Notes: generated by a model not told the origin, from the letters alone. Shown: positions 12,901 through 23,599, counted from the first letter of the stretch. The stretch is 64,000 bases of DNA from Elysia chlorotica (GCA_003991915.1 RQTK01000051.1:829157-893156), one strand, 5' to 3'. Made by a program: numbers and translations.

Positions 12901-14680
12901 CTTCAGGCGGACAGCGTATTCGTACCGCTTGGGTCTCTCGGTGATAATCCCCAGCTCCAGGTAGGTTGGGTTCTGAGGGATGGCTGGAGGGGTCGGGGTC
13001 GGTGCTGAAGACTGTGTGCTGGTTGTGGATTGTCCTGCTGTTGGTGGTGTGGATGATTGTGTTGTTGTTGGCGTTGATGACTGGCCTGCTGTTATTGGCA
13101 CCGAGGGCTGTGTTGCAACATTAGGCGCTGGAGATGTTGTGACAGTTGCTGGTGCTGATGATGTCGATAGATTCGCCTGGGATGTCCTGCTGCCTCCGTC
13201 AGGCACATTTCTGCCAGGATTTGTGCGACCTGTGCCTGTGGCAGTCTGACTCTGACTGGAAGGCAAACTTCTCTGCGTCGACTGTTGGCCTCCGCGCCCT
13301 TGCTCTGACGTGTCTGCGGCCGGAAAGGAAGGAGCGAGATCGCTCGAGGTCACAATGCTCGACGTGCCCCTGTCATCTGAGGCCTGACCCAGGGCAGTCG
13401 TGTTCCCCACAGCCTGATGCTGCCTTGCCTCAGATCGATGATTGGGGGGAGGTGGCATCACCGAGTGGGTCGCTAGCTGGATCGGTGCTTTGGGTCTGCT
13501 CGATGCACTCTGGGCCACTCGAGGCTGCTGAAGCTGTCGACTGGGACCAACTCTTGAAGCCTCGTGACTTAGTTCTGGACTACAGTCTTTGTCGATACCA
13601 CATTGAGCCGATGCTTCAAGCAGCGTCCGTCCAAAGGAAACGTTGTCTGGAGCACTCAGCGGAACGTTTCCCCCGCACATGCCAGTAACCATAGTACAGT
13701 CAGGACTCAGAAACCGATGTGATTCCCTGATATTTTCATCTTCTCTCCAACCTCGCTTCACCGCACGGCAGAAGAAACAAATTACAGTATCGTCAGAGTC
13801 CTTGCCAGAGCCAATGTAAGCAAAGCCATCTTCAGCCAGCAGTATGGCAGATTTGGCAGTATTGTGCGGGTATTTGGCAAAGGTATGAAGTCTCCACTTC
13901 TCCTCGCTAAGCCAAGCCCATGGAATGCTCCCTACAACATTAAGGTTTTGGGCAGTCACTGTGTCTAACGTGTAAACAGTCAGTGTCTGGGGCCTTGGGT
14001 GGAACTGAAAGCCTTGATGATCAAATATGCTTTGAACAGCACATGGGTTGCTCACTACAATCAATGAAGAGTCTTTTTTAACACAATCCAGTTTGTCTTC
14101 CTTTAACTTGATAAGGGATTCTTCAAAATTGTTTAATGGTTCATCTAAACGTCCCTTTAACTCCTTCAAACATGCCTTTAACTCCTCTGTAACATTACAA
14201 TCATCACCCCCTTTCTCAAAATTTTCAACCTCTTTATTTTCCTCTCCCAATCTACTATCAAGAATTTTTCCAGAATTGTTGCTTTTACTTTCGGTTCTAA
14301 TAACATCATCACTGTCTTTAAAATAATGTTTAATTTGTTTTTCGATAGCAATTGATTTCTTTTTATTCCAATACTTGTTTTTCATTATTAATTGGCGTCT
14401 TCTTAGGCTCTTGAATAGGCCTTTAATAATTTTAGAAATGTCAAATTCACTTTTAGCATCTAATGCATAACGTGTAAAAGGAACCTTGGGCAAGTTGTGC
14501 TTGTAGAAATCCAATATCATTTTTTTCTTTTTCGTCGTAAGTTCTATACGAACAAAGACACATTCTAGAACATTTTTTCTTTTACTAACATGTTCTACCT
14601 CTTGGTCACTTAAACGCTCTCCAAGTCTCTTCTTTCCATTGTTTATCTTTACTTTTTTATGTCCCATGATGATTAACTTT
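6768..14680 (-). CDS. Inhibitor of apoptosis protein, BIR-BIR-UBA-RING (gene span)
   Basis: This entry covers the whole gene. Coding exons in order are 14667-12819, 10785-10610 or its identical copy 9827-9652, 9111-9054, 8658-8551, 7447-7316 and 6967-6768. Using one BIR2 exon they give 2523 nt, or 840 residues. IAPs bind caspases or signalling adaptors through BIR domains and act as RING E3 ubiquitin ligases in the cytosol. BIR1 lies at about residues 254-330 with zinc ligands C297, C300, H317 and C324. BIR2 lies at about 571-660 with C624, C627, H644 and C651. A UBA-like region spans about 700-770 and the RING about 793-828. The order resembles the cIAP/XIAP group but has two BIRs and no CARD, as in many molluscan IAPs. 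The first about 250 residues are lysine-rich and unrecognised. No single mammalian orthologue can be named from sequence alone. Confidence 0.93.
7316..7447 (-). CDS. IAP exon 5: end of UBA-like region and linker to RING
   Basis: The exon of 132 nt follows a TTGCAG acceptor and ends GACGAAG|gtgact. It encodes GQILSADILYTALEDKG followed by a polar stretch. The segment ILSADILYTALED resembles the last UBA helix of cIAPs. The phase (1 in, 1 out) joins exon 4 to the RING exon without a gap. Confidence 0.86.
8551..8658 (-). CDS. IAP exon 4: first part of UBA-like region
   Basis: The exon follows a CCCCAACAG acceptor and ends AGAGTG|gtgagt. It encodes KNDAAVVAVREMGYQEKDI followed by LSAAGSIKES. The V-x-x-M-G-Y/F motif followed by a helical segment is characteristic of UBA domains, which in IAPs bind ubiquitin chains. 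The domain continues into exon 5. Phase is 1 in and 1 out. Confidence 0.88.
9054..9111 (-). CDS. IAP exon 3: linker after BIR2
   Basis: Small exon of 58 nt between a TTACAG acceptor (9114-9112) and a G|gtaaaa donor. It encodes ISFQMVVSKMNVDPSAFQI (phase 0 in, phase 1 out). It links BIR2 to the UBA-like region and matches the phases of its neighbours on both sides. No motif of its own is recognised. Confidence 0.85.
9508..10610. repeat. About 90-bp minisatellite carrying the IAP exon 2 splice donor
   Basis: About seven units between the two exon 2 copies (10007-10610) and about one and a half beyond copy B (9508-9650). Each unit contains, on the minus strand, the last about 35 nt of exon 2 ending CCAACGATAAG, the donor gtaggag and about 50 bp of intron. 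One unit (about 10282) begins with a slightly longer piece of exon. Units differ by a few substitutions. Confidence 0.93.
9652..9827 (-). CDS. IAP exon 2, copy B: identical duplicate of the BIR2 exon
   Basis: This is identical base for base to 10610-10785 over the exon and continues identical into the upstream intron to about 10006. Acceptor and donor are both intact, so it could replace copy A. Because the exon is 176 nt with entry phase 1 and exit phase 0, tandem inclusion of both copies would be frame-disrupting; the copies could only be used as alternatives. Identity implies a very recent duplication, ongoing gene conversion, or an assembly artefact. Which copy is normally spliced cannot be read from the DNA. 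Confidence 0.82.
10610..10785 (-). CDS. IAP exon 2, copy A: zinc-binding half of BIR2
   Basis: This exon of 176 nt opens after a CAG acceptor at 10788-10786 and ends in ACGATAAG followed by gtagga. It encodes G-Y-G-D-C-A-R-C-F-Y-C, then N-W-E-Q-D-D and EHARWFPKCAF, giving C-x2-C-x16-H-x6-C of a canonical BIR. The incoming phase (1) matches exon 1 and the outgoing phase is 0. The same 176 nt recur unchanged at 9652-9827, together with about 180 bp of upstream intron. Either copy joins correctly to exon 1 and exon 3, but using both in one transcript shifts the frame and meets a TAG near the end of the second copy. Confidence 0.88.
10970..12818. other. Large intron 1 of the IAP gene
   Basis: AT-rich intron containing the 33-bp array. 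A stretch at 11985-12330 is similar to 54530-54790 (CATTATCATTAAAATAATAT, ...CCAACTG, ...CCTGAT...ACTG), pointing to a shared dispersed repeat in introns of two different genes. Confidence 0.65.
11487..11860. repeat. 33-bp minisatellite with palindromic core, about 10 copies
   Basis: Each unit contains CATAAATTATGATC, overlapping the palindrome GATCATAAATTATGATC, then CTCTGTGACACTCAGA. The first unit is preceded by an inverted half-unit (CTGAGTGTCAC...), making a near-perfect inverted repeat with 23-nt arms. Confidence 0.93.
12819..14680 (-). CDS. IAP exon 1: lysine-rich N terminus, BIR1, low-complexity linker, start of BIR2
   Basis: Translation probably starts at 14667 (MGHKK...). A good 3' splice site (pyrimidine tract then CAG) sits at 14681-14683, so the upstream in-frame ATG at 14709 would be intronic and a 5' untranslated exon is expected further upstream. 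Residues 1-250 are rich in Lys and Glu with no recognised domain. BIR1 shows WLSEEKWRLHTFAKYP, GFAYIG and the zinc spacing C-x2-C-x16-H-x6-C. Residues about 370-560 are a Ser/Thr/Pro/Gln linker with repeated TTQSSTPP-like runs. The exon ends inside BIR2 after GFYYA at a GT donor (12818-12817), phase 1. No usable intron is seen in the 1849 coding nt. Confidence 0.92.
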
Positions 14681-14699
14681 CTGAAGAGAAAATATAAAA

Positions 14700-15062
14700 A
14701 ATAAAGCAAATTGAAACAACATATCTCAACTTATTATAAACCAAAATATGGTTTTAGTCTATAAATCTTATTTGAGAAATTTTAAAATACTCTACAAAAG
14801 AGATCCAGATATTTATTTTGTTTTTTTGTTTTTTGGCTGAGTCTACAGGCAACTATATATAGGGCCTATAGTGAAGCTGTCCACATTTTGCCATATACGC
14901 ACAAGGCCTAAACGCTAACGCCTAAATTATGGGCATAACACTGTGTGTACCGCAATAGTAAATAATCTTTCTTTAGACCTACAAAAGTAAAGTTATGAGA
15001 TATTCTAGTACTAGATCTAGGCATTAAATAGATTAATGAAATGATAAAAATAATAATTAAAA

Positions 15063-15124
<62 letters not shown>

Positions 15125-15380
15125 TGATTATTAATAATATTTTAAAATAATAGTAATCATAAAGTGTAGAAATCTAGGCTACATTAAATGTAGCTATCTA
15201 GTATCTAGAATCTAGATCTAGGCCTATCTAGAGATATATAAGATCAGAAAAATGTACACTAAGTCGTTATTTTACCGATAGGGCCTATATCTAGATCTTA
15301 ATCAAAATCTGAAGGCTAGAATCAATTTCTAGATTAGATTTAGTATTTAACTGATTCTTGACACTGATATATCTAGATTT
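14700..15380. other. Upstream region of the IAP gene with TAGATC hexamers
   Basis: AT-rich. Several CTAGATCT or TAGATC motifs occur (15010-15380). No TATA box or CpG island could be assigned. A 5' untranslated exon must lie here or further upstream, because exon 1 is preceded by a splice acceptor. Confidence 0.45.
15062..15122. repeat. (AAT)n microsatellite
   Basis: About 20 AAT units upstream of the IAP gene, followed by TAGATC-rich sequence. Confidence 0.97.
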
Positions 15381-15897
15381 CAGCCTCTGGTTAACAGCAA
15401 GTTCTTTATCTAGCCTGGACTTCTTCCTGCTTCTATTTTTTTTTGTCTCAGAACTGTCGGGACCACGGCGATTCCAAAAAAAATATCCTGTTGAATAATA
15501 ACTGACAAGTCGAAAGTCGACTACTTTAGATGGTCATTGGTACATCTTCCTTCTAAGATTGTTCTAGCTCTATTGAAAAAAAATCAACGAAACATTGACA
15601 ACATATTTTAGTGTAATATTAAATGTACGTTTCATTACATTTATATAGACATTCAATATACATTTTGAAACAAATAAGTAGAAAGATGATGGAGCTAGCG
15701 ATACCCTTTTTTCCCATAATTATTGAACAGATCATGCCAGAAGTCCGGATTCTAAGATGCCATTTTTTATCTTTTCGTCAAACGCGCAATAAAATCTTTT
15801 TATTACATGGAAAGGCAGAATTTAGATTTTTCAAAAATTGAAAATCACCATTTTTTTAAAATATCAAACTATCTCCATAAATTGAACATATAAAATG

Positions 15898-15930
15898 ACA
15901 TGTACTACTATTATATTAGTAGTACATGTA
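15898..15930. repeat. Inverted repeat, 13-bp perfect arms
   Basis: ACATGTACTACTA and TAGTAGTACATGT are separated by six bases (TTATAT). The hairpin lies in sequence with no assigned gene. Confidence 0.85.
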
Positions 15931-16230
15931 TTAGATTTGTCCTGAAGTTAGTAGATGTATAAATAGGTATTGGGAAATCCGTTGAGTTTTCCCGGTTCCG
16001 TAGAGTTTAAAAATAGATGGAAAAATATGGGTTTTCCCGATTTCGAAAACTACGTCTTGGCGTCCACAGTGCAAACCTTGGCACTGGAGAAGATTGTTCG
16101 GGCGATAAAAAAAAAACCGGATGATTCACTGCTTTTAAGCAAAGGGGTGGGGTTGGGGTGAGGACAGTGGGTGCACAACGAAAGGTTAATTTTATCTTCT
16201 GAAAATAATTTCGTTGTGTAAGCTATATTT

Positions 16231-16231
16231 C

Positions 16232-16323
<92 letters not shown>
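16231..16323. repeat. (ATC)n microsatellite
   Basis: About 30 perfect ATC/CAT units, which create poly-Met and poly-Asp open frames on the minus strand that are not genes. Confidence 0.98.
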
Positions 16324-16859
16324 GAAACTCCACTGCACTGAGTGTAATTTACTTAAGTAACCAGAGTCGCCGAAGCGTTGTGCATTGGTAATATATGACA
16401 CTTCGGAAAATTCTTACACACACACAATGTTATAAAAAAAAAAAAATTTTTTAAAGAAGAAAAAAAAGAAAGAAAAACCAACAGTTGCGCACAAAAAATC
16501 CCGAAAATTTTCGGGCTGCAATGTGTCGACAAAATCGTTAACAGCTACACGAATGTAAATAACAAAATCAACACATGTGTGAACAGGAAATGTTGAAAAT
16601 GTATTTATTAAAAAAAAATTGTACATTGTATTAAAGAGGCAAGCTAGTTTATTTCATTTAGTTTTCGTTTCCTTGATTTTCTGATGTTGTTTTTTTTTTT
16701 TTTAGAACAATCCGTGATCAGATAAACTTTTTGCATGAAGAATTTAAGAAATAATAAAATAAAAATTGGATCAGGTGAACTATGCACTTATCTCTGGATT
16801 GGTATGAAGATTTCGTACCACGCAGTTTTTCAGTTTTACATAAGTTTCTGATGTCATGT

Positions 16860-17000
16860 GATTAAACATTTCGGACATTCCCGTTTTCTGACGTAAAGCG
16901 TCACTCAGTCGGTGTGGGCCACAGATTATAAAATACGCAGATGCACAAATCCCATAGGGTGATGTCACAACACATGGCCCCTCGCGATATTTTGGCCGCC
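16860..17000 (-). promoter_or_regulatory. Weak candidate promoter with YY1-like and CRE-like motifs
   Basis: The minus strand contains AAAATGGCGGCC (a YY1-type site), TCGCGAGG and TGACATCA, and the plus strand has TGACGTAA nearby. These lie about 2.3 kb upstream of IAP exon 1 on the correct strand. Motif matching only; start-site data would be needed to confirm. Confidence 0.25.
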
Positions 17001-17379
17001 ATTTTATTTTGTCTGTAGCAACCGTGTGTGTACAGCGTTACTAAGGCGCGTCCAATCCACACTCTGACAACAATGTTAGATGTATCAACTATCATACAAC
17101 AGTGGCTATACACACACACTCACCCCCTATTTCTCTCTCTCTGTCTGTCTGTATTTCATCTTCAAACGATGTGATTATTTACCCCCCCCCCCCAAGCGTG
17201 CGAATAACCAAGTTTAGTTATTCTCATCCCCGGTGTTGAGAATAGTGAAAACCCATCCACAATTTTATTCTCACCCCCTTCTCAAGGATACGCCTTTACA
17301 GTTAGACAGTTATTTAAAATATGTACACTTTCCCCCCCTCGATAAGGCCTATAACCTCTCTGGTTTATAACTAGATCTA

Positions 17380-17960
17380 TCTTTAAAATTGCACAATTCC
17401 AAGCTATTAATTTTCTCTCTCTTTTGAATCTCCTTAGCCTAACTTCGCCACTCCATTTCTTCTTTCTCCTCCCGAGCTTAGATCAAAATTTATAGTAGTG
17501 AGCGTTCTCAAATTCCAACTAGATTTAAGTTCAAGATCTAGACCTAGAAGTTGGATCTTTTAATCTGGACCTATAACCTAGATCTAGGGTGCTTGACTCT
17601 ACTACCAAACATACAGGCTCAAACCAAAATAAAGAGAAGAAATAGAAAACAGCGACAATAGCCACAACAACAGCAACAACAAAATGTATGTTCTGAGTTG
17701 TGTTGTTTCAAAACAATGAGTAAGTCTGGTCTGGATACAAATACACAGTATTTTATTTGAAAAAGCAAGAAAAATATATGCTGTTATTTGCATGAATGGG
17801 TTTAAAATTCACAAGTCCGTGGAGTAGTTATATACCATCCATAGAAAAAAAAACAACATAAAAATAATAGATCTAGTGTATTCTTTAGAGTTAGACATAT
17901 AATACCCCTGTCTAAACCTAATTTACCTTTAGATAAGTCCGGTCTAGATCTGGATCTACA
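17380..17960. repeat. TAGATC-rich interval
   Basis: Repeated TAGATCT and CTAGATCT motifs around 17520-17590 and 17870-17960. A related inverted piece recurs at 19575-19700 (CTAGATCTATTATTTTTATG), so the two flanks may belong to one inverted dispersed repeat. Confidence 0.6.
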
Positions 17961-17965
17961 TTATG

Positions 17966-17966
<1 letters not shown>

Positions 17967-18017
<51 letters not shown>
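17967..18017. repeat. (TC)n microsatellite
   Basis: About 25 TC dinucleotides. Confidence 0.97.
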
Positions 18018-18023
<6 letters not shown>

Positions 18024-18300
18024 CACCCGGGGGCGAGAATAACTGCAGCCTCTTCAAAAGTATTAGTACTAATAGTAGGCTAGTAATAGATGTTTATGTC
18101 CCTGCTCCTGCTCTTCCTCCTTCCCCTTCTCCTCAAGAACTAAAGAGAGAATTGTTTTGCATTTATATTTATTTAATTTAGCTGAAACTGATTCGATGAC
18201 GACTTGAATACATGTAGATTACAGAACGATCAGATGGGCGTTGGCTACTACAGCAATGTTGTTGTTTTGATGAGTAAACTGTTGTTACGCACAAAATAAA

Positions 18301-18384
18301 ATGGCGGACGCTCGGGAACCGGAACCACCCGAAGGCGCGAATTGTGAGGGTGGTGTGGGCAGTGCTGGGTACAGATTACTGGAG
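18301..18384 (+). CDS. Possible first exon (doubtful)
   Basis: An ATG in good context (AAAATGGCGG) opens MADAREPEPPEGANCEGG and reaches GGAG|gtgaca, a possible donor, at 18384. A consensus CRE (TGACGTCA) lies at 18456-18463. The composition is GC-rich relative to its surroundings. No downstream plus-strand exon was found, so this may be a promoter fragment, a distant gene's first exon, or nothing. Confidence 0.18.
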
Positions 18385-18944
18385 GTGACACAGCAGGCTG
18401 CACTTGTTGGGCATGTGCCAGGCCTGACGTGGCCTGTGTCAGCCCTCGGTATGCCTGACGTCAGATTCCGATCTGACCTGACATGGCAGCCTAGATTGAC
18501 TATGTCACTTTTGTCAGTCACTCTGTGCATTGCACACTATAGACCCTACAGGCCTAGTCCAAAGAGAACATCTATCCACGTCGGGCAGAAGGCTGAGCCC
18601 CAGCACTAGATAGCTAGTGGGTATGCCATGCCGTTTTGTTTGTTTGTTTGTTTGTTTTGTCGTTTTTTTTTCTTCATATATCTCAGACTCAGATACGTTT
18701 AGTGTAGATCTAGCTTTAGGCATCCGAGAGAGGAAAACAAAAAGCGGTTTAATTTAAACAAACTAAGAATTAGAAGACAACATATAAGAGGAGTTTCAGT
18801 CTCCCGTGATAATAGTCGCACATATGACCTATGTACCTTTCCTGGCGCCCCTCGGTTAACTCTGTAAACCACCAGTCTTTCCCTTTAATTATCACACGAA
18901 CTATGTTATAATAATTGTTATAATAAAATATCAGTTATCTTGAT

Positions 18945-19310
18945 TCCTTGTGGAACATAGGGCCGCAACAACTCCCCTCCACTGGACTCGATTCTGGCTG
19001 GTCCTTTTCAGCTCGACCCATGTGGTACCGGCAGCTTTTACTTCTGCCTCAGTGCGGGGGTCGCGGTAGCCCTGGGATAGAACGTTGGTTTCCGACGCAG
19101 GAGGTCCCGGGTTCGAGCCCTGGCGATTCGCCCCGTAATGGTTGGGTCCGTGAAAGTTAAACAATGTGGCTGGCTAAGACAGGAGTCATGGTATCCCCGC
19201 CCTGTCTCGTGTGTGGCAGCACAAAAAATTGTCAGACGTCAGTCTTGGGGTTCGTCCACAATGTAGCCTATATAGTGCTGAAGTTGGAAATTAAGCCAAC
19301 TCAACTCTAC
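18945..19310. repeat. Dispersed repeat, SINE-like with pol III-type box
   Basis: GGTCCCGGGTTCGAGCCCTG (about 19105) resembles a tRNA B box, with GCGGTAGCCCTGGGATAG upstream as a possible A box. The leading part (18947-19040, AGGGCCGCAACAACTCCCCT) is repeated in diverged form at 39896-39990, and CGTGTGTGGCAGCAC recurs near 20650. Confidence 0.55.
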
Positions 19311-19489
19311 CTCAGTTCTATGACTATGAACCGTTTTGAAGAGAGGCAATATCGGGGAACATAGAGAGAAAGCGAGAGAAATTAATAAGGTGATGGAGAG
19401 AAAGAGAGAGTTAAAAGCGGCGTCGCATTTTTTGCGGTTGGGGGGGGGGGGGGGCGCCTTAAACCCACCACTGGACAAACATGGACGGG

Positions 19490-19496
<7 letters not shown>

Positions 19497-19565
<69 letters not shown>

Positions 19566-19568
19566 GAA
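19497..19568. repeat. (GA)n microsatellite
   Basis: About 35 GA units with one interruption. Confidence 0.97.
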
Positions 19569-19703
19569 AAAATGTAGATCCAGATCTAGACCGGACTTAT
19601 CTAAAGATAAATTAGGTTTAGAACGGGGTATTATATGTCTAACTCTAAAGAATACACTAGATCTATTATTTTTATGTTGTTTTTTTTCTATGGATGGTAT
19701 ATA

Positions 19704-19736
19704 AAGAGAGAGAGGGAGAGAGAGAGAGAGAGAAAG

Positions 19737-19802
<66 letters not shown>
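19704..19802. repeat. (GA)n microsatellite
   Basis: About 48 GA units with a few interruptions, separated from the preceding GA tract by about 135 bp. Confidence 0.97.
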
Positions 19803-19804
<2 letters not shown>

Positions 19805-20224
19805 GGGGTGGGAAAATAACATACAGAAAAAGATTGTTAAAGGAAGAGAGACAAACAGACAACAGAAAGACTGTAACAGATGAAAAATCAATGTGAAAAG
19901 TACACTTGTATAAATCAACAAACTACAACAGTACAAGCAAGCAATCACTTACATGTTTTGTCGCGAGCAGGAGAAAAGCTTTATAGTGCAGCGACTCCTT
20001 GTCCTAGGTTCTCCTAAAGGCCGCATCAAATCTCTCTCGGGTTAGGACATTGGGAGTTGTCAAAGGAGAAAAAGAGAGCTCCGTAAACCCGTCCATTATA
20101 TAGACTAGCCAAGCACAGAACAAAAAAATTATGTCTATTAATAGAACCCTGTGGAGCACACAGATTACAGGCAGTAGCATGAAGTACGGTAACACAAATT
20201 TCGGGTTTTCCCGATTCAACACCT

Positions 20225-20258
20225 AGTCTCTTTCTCTCTTTCTCTTTCTCGGCCTATC

Positions 20259-20331
<73 letters not shown>

Positions 20332-20365
20332 CTCGCTCTCTCTCTTTCTCTCCCTCTCTCTCTCA
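20225..20365. repeat. (TC)n microsatellite
   Basis: CT-rich tract beginning impure and becoming about 45 nearly perfect TC units, then CGCTCTCGCTC variants. Confidence 0.97.
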
Positions 20366-20803
20366 TTGTGTTTTTGCTTGGATGTACAACTTTTTTGCTG
20401 ATGAAAGAAAGTAAGTATTCAATATCAACCTTTTCAATTGCTAAACAGTGAAAACCTCTTCAAATCATGCCCTCTGGACAAAGCATTTAAACACAAGTTT
20501 GACTTATACCATATGCCCGGAAAAAAACCCAACGAAACCCAAAATCGCACAATTTAAATAAAATTGGGCTGACTAAAATCACAAGTTTCCCTTTCAATAC
20601 TGGTTGTGTCGGGTTTAGGCTGACGTCCTGGTATCCGTGGATGGGCGTGTGTGTGGTAGCACGTACAAATTGTCAAAGGTTAGTCTTGGGACCCGTCACC
20701 TCGTTGTGAGGCGTATAACTAGGACAGATTCGATCTCTTACAGACAACTAGTAGAGACCGTTTGGACACGCTCGGGGCGGGCGGCATCGACTTACCACAT
20801 GTG

Positions 20804-22335
20804 TAATACAATGTACTGATGAATGTGTAATACAATGTACTGATGAATGTGTAATACAATGTACTGATGAATGTGTAATACAATGTACTGATGAATGTGT
20901 AATACAATGTACGGATGAATGTGTAATACAATGTACGGATGAATGTGTAATACAATGTACTGATGAATGTGTAATAGTACTAATACAATGTACTGATGAA
21001 TGTGTAATAGTACTAATACAATGTACTGATGAATGTGTAATAGTACTAATACAATGTACTGATGAATGTGTACTACAATGTACTGATGAATGTGTAATAC
21101 AATGTACTGATGAATGTGTAATACAATGTACTGATGAATGTGTAATACAATGTACTGATGAATGTGTAATACAATGTACTGATGAATGTGTAATGTAATA
21201 CAATGTACTGATGAATGTGTAATACAATGTACTGATGAATGTGTAATACAATGTACTGATGAATGTGTAATACAATGTACTGATGAATGTGTTATACAAT
21301 GTACTGATGAATGTGTAATACAATGTACTGATGAATGTGTAATACAATGTACTGATGAATGTGTAATACAATGTACTGATGAATGTGTGTAATACAATGT
21401 ACTGATGAATGTGTAATACAATGTACTGATGAATGTGTAATACAATGTACTGATGAATGTGAAGTACGGTACCATGTACTGATGAATGTGTAATGCAATG
21501 TACTGATGAATGTGTAATACAATGACTTGTACTGATGAATGTGTAATACAATGTACTGATGAATGTGTAATACAATGTACTGATGAATGTGTAATATAAT
21601 GTACTGATGAATGTGTAATACAATGTACTGATAAATGTGTGCTACAATGTACTGATGAATGTGAAGTACGGTACCATGTACTGATGAATGTGTAATGCAA
21701 TGTACTGATGAATGTGTAATACAATGACTTTTACTGATGAATGTGTACTACAATGTACTGATGGATGTGTAATACAATGCACTGATGAATGTGTAATACA
21801 ATGTACTGATGAATGTGTACTACAATGTACTGATGAATGTGAAGTACGGTACCATGTACTGATGAATGTGTAATGCAATGTACTGATGAATGTGTAATAC
21901 AATGACTTGTACTGATGAATGTGTACTACAATGTACTGATGAATATGTAATACAATGTACTGATGAATGTGTAATACAATGTACTGATGAATGTGTAATA
22001 CATGTACTGATGAATGTGTAATACCATGTACATGTACTGATGAATGTGTAATACAGTGTACTGATGAATGTGTAATACGATGTACTGATAAATGTGTAAT
22101 ACAATGTACTGATGAATGTGTACTAAAATGTACTGATGAATGTTTACTACAATGTACTGATGAATGTGTTATATAATGTACTGATGAATGTGTACTACAA
22201 TGTACTGATGAATGTGTAGTACAATGTACTGATGAATGTGTAATAAAATGTACTGATGAATGTGTACTACAATGTACTGATGAATGTGTAATAACATGTA
22301 CTGATGAATGTGTGATACCATGTACTGATGAATTT
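20804..22335. repeat. 24-bp minisatellite, about 60 copies
   Basis: Unit TGATGAATGTGTAATACAAT followed by GTAC, with variants (TACTAC, insertion of AGTACTAATAC, and a higher-order block with GAAGTACGGTACCATGTAC at 21461, 21660 and 21840). Because 24 is divisible by three, long YYTFISTL-type frames stay open; they are not treated as genes. Confidence 0.96.
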
Positions 22336-22741
22336 TTTTTATTGCTAATGCTGTACTTCATGTACAGACACACGTAACAAAGATTTTGTTGGGTTGTTCA
22401 ACCCGGAACAGATTGGTTGTTACAAGTTGCTATCAGTACCAGACCCCCTTTGTCTCTAGCGATCAAATTTACTCTCTACTCCCTGTCTCAATAACATTCC
22501 CTGAGCCGGAACAGAAACTAAAGGCAATTCCATTGCTTTGTACATTGGTTTGTACACGGTACATGCCCCTGAACGCACCATATCGCACCAAACAGGAAGC
22601 TGCACTGCTTACACTGCGGGATTTTCCGCCAAATCTGACTGGTGTTATTTCATTGTAATTTGTATGTCTGGGCAAAGTTCCTCGGTTTACTTTTACACAC
22701 TGCAAGTGAGCAGCCAACATTTTCCTCTCATTGGACTGTAA

Positions 22742-22823
22742 CCCCCCCCCCCCCCCCCCCCTCCCAAAACAACAAAAACAGAACACCCTCCCACCCCCAT
22801 GGCCCCCACCCCCCCCCCCCCCC
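22742..22823. repeat. Two poly(C) tracts
   Basis: Runs of about 20 and 14 C residues flank a CA-rich spacer. Confidence 0.95.
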
Positions 22824-23079
22824 AGCTGGAAAAACAACAAATAAGGCCCTACCATCTATCGATGAACTATATTTAAAAAACTGCACTTCAAAAATTAAGC
22901 ACCCTCTCTTCTCCAGGTTCGAGAGATCGGCACGCAGTGGTAGACTGCTCTCCCATAAAGCACACACGGAAAGGTACGGACATTCTTTTGTTCCAGCTTC
23001 AGTTAGGGTGCAGCGGGACTCATCTTCCTAGAGCCAGTGCCAAATAAATTGCTGACGACTCTATGTGGTTGTGCGTATG

Positions 23080-23092
23080 TGTGTGCGTGTGT

Positions 23093-23126
<34 letters not shown>
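23080..23126. repeat. (GT)n microsatellite at a LINE tail
   Basis: GT tract directly upstream of a LINE 3' end. Confidence 0.9.
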
Positions 23127-23129
<3 letters not shown>

Positions 23130-23273
23130 GGATGATGAGGGCGCGTATGTTTTTCCACTTTGACTATGTTAAGGATGTTCTGTTTGTGATTCTGTTCTTG
23201 ATTTTGGAATGCGCTGTAACCAAACAAAATTTCCCTTGTGGACTAATAAAGTATTATCTTATCTTATCTTATA
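23130..23273 (+). mobile_element. LINE 3' tail with TTATC terminal repeats
   Basis: AAATTTCCCTTGTGGACTAA followed by TAAAGTATTATCTTATCTTATCTT matches the tail type at 46415-46458 (AAATTTCCCTATGGGATAAT...). Such TTATC tails are typical of L2/Rex1-like LINEs. Only the 3' end is recognised. Confidence 0.65.
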
Positions 23274-23599
23274 ATGCCTATAAATCCCTTAACCCTCAGT
23301 GCAGTTCATAGGAACGGTCATAACTTTCGCCAACAAAGTGTGACATCACCACTGTTGCTGGGAGAATCGAGTCAGGCTTACGCCAACCTTGTGCACGCTC
23401 CCAACACGTGGTCAGAAAGGAGATCAAATTTGACAGAAGACCGTGAAGCAAAACTGTAACACTACGTGTAGCAAACACACCGATAGTGATTTCCGCGTCT
23501 TAGGGTTGTTATGGTACACCTGACAGCCCTTACCGACTACAGTACAAATCGAATACAACAAACTCGGACTTAAAAAACACCCGATACTCAACCAAACAT

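Noticed and set aside
12811-13688. Plus-strand frames of up to 180 codons opposite IAP exon 1
   Set aside because: Antisense shadows of the Ser/Thr/Pro/Gln-rich linker; no independent signals.
16050-16401. Poly-Met and poly-Asp frames
   Set aside because: They come from an (ATC)n microsatellite with no gene context.
16901-17119. Minus-strand short frame beginning MAAKISRGAMCC
   Set aside because: Only 33 codons from the ATGGCGGCC, with no domain or donor that fits another exon. The ATGGCGGCC is better read as a YY1-type site.
11487-22335. Regular direct repeats of 24-33 bp that could suggest CRISPR arrays
   Set aside because: There are no unique spacers between repeats, no cas genes, and the window is clearly eukaryotic.
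20748-22373. Open frames of 240-310 codons with repeated YYTFISTL / CITHSSVH motifs
   Set aside because: Products of the 24-bp minisatellite, open in several frames at once.
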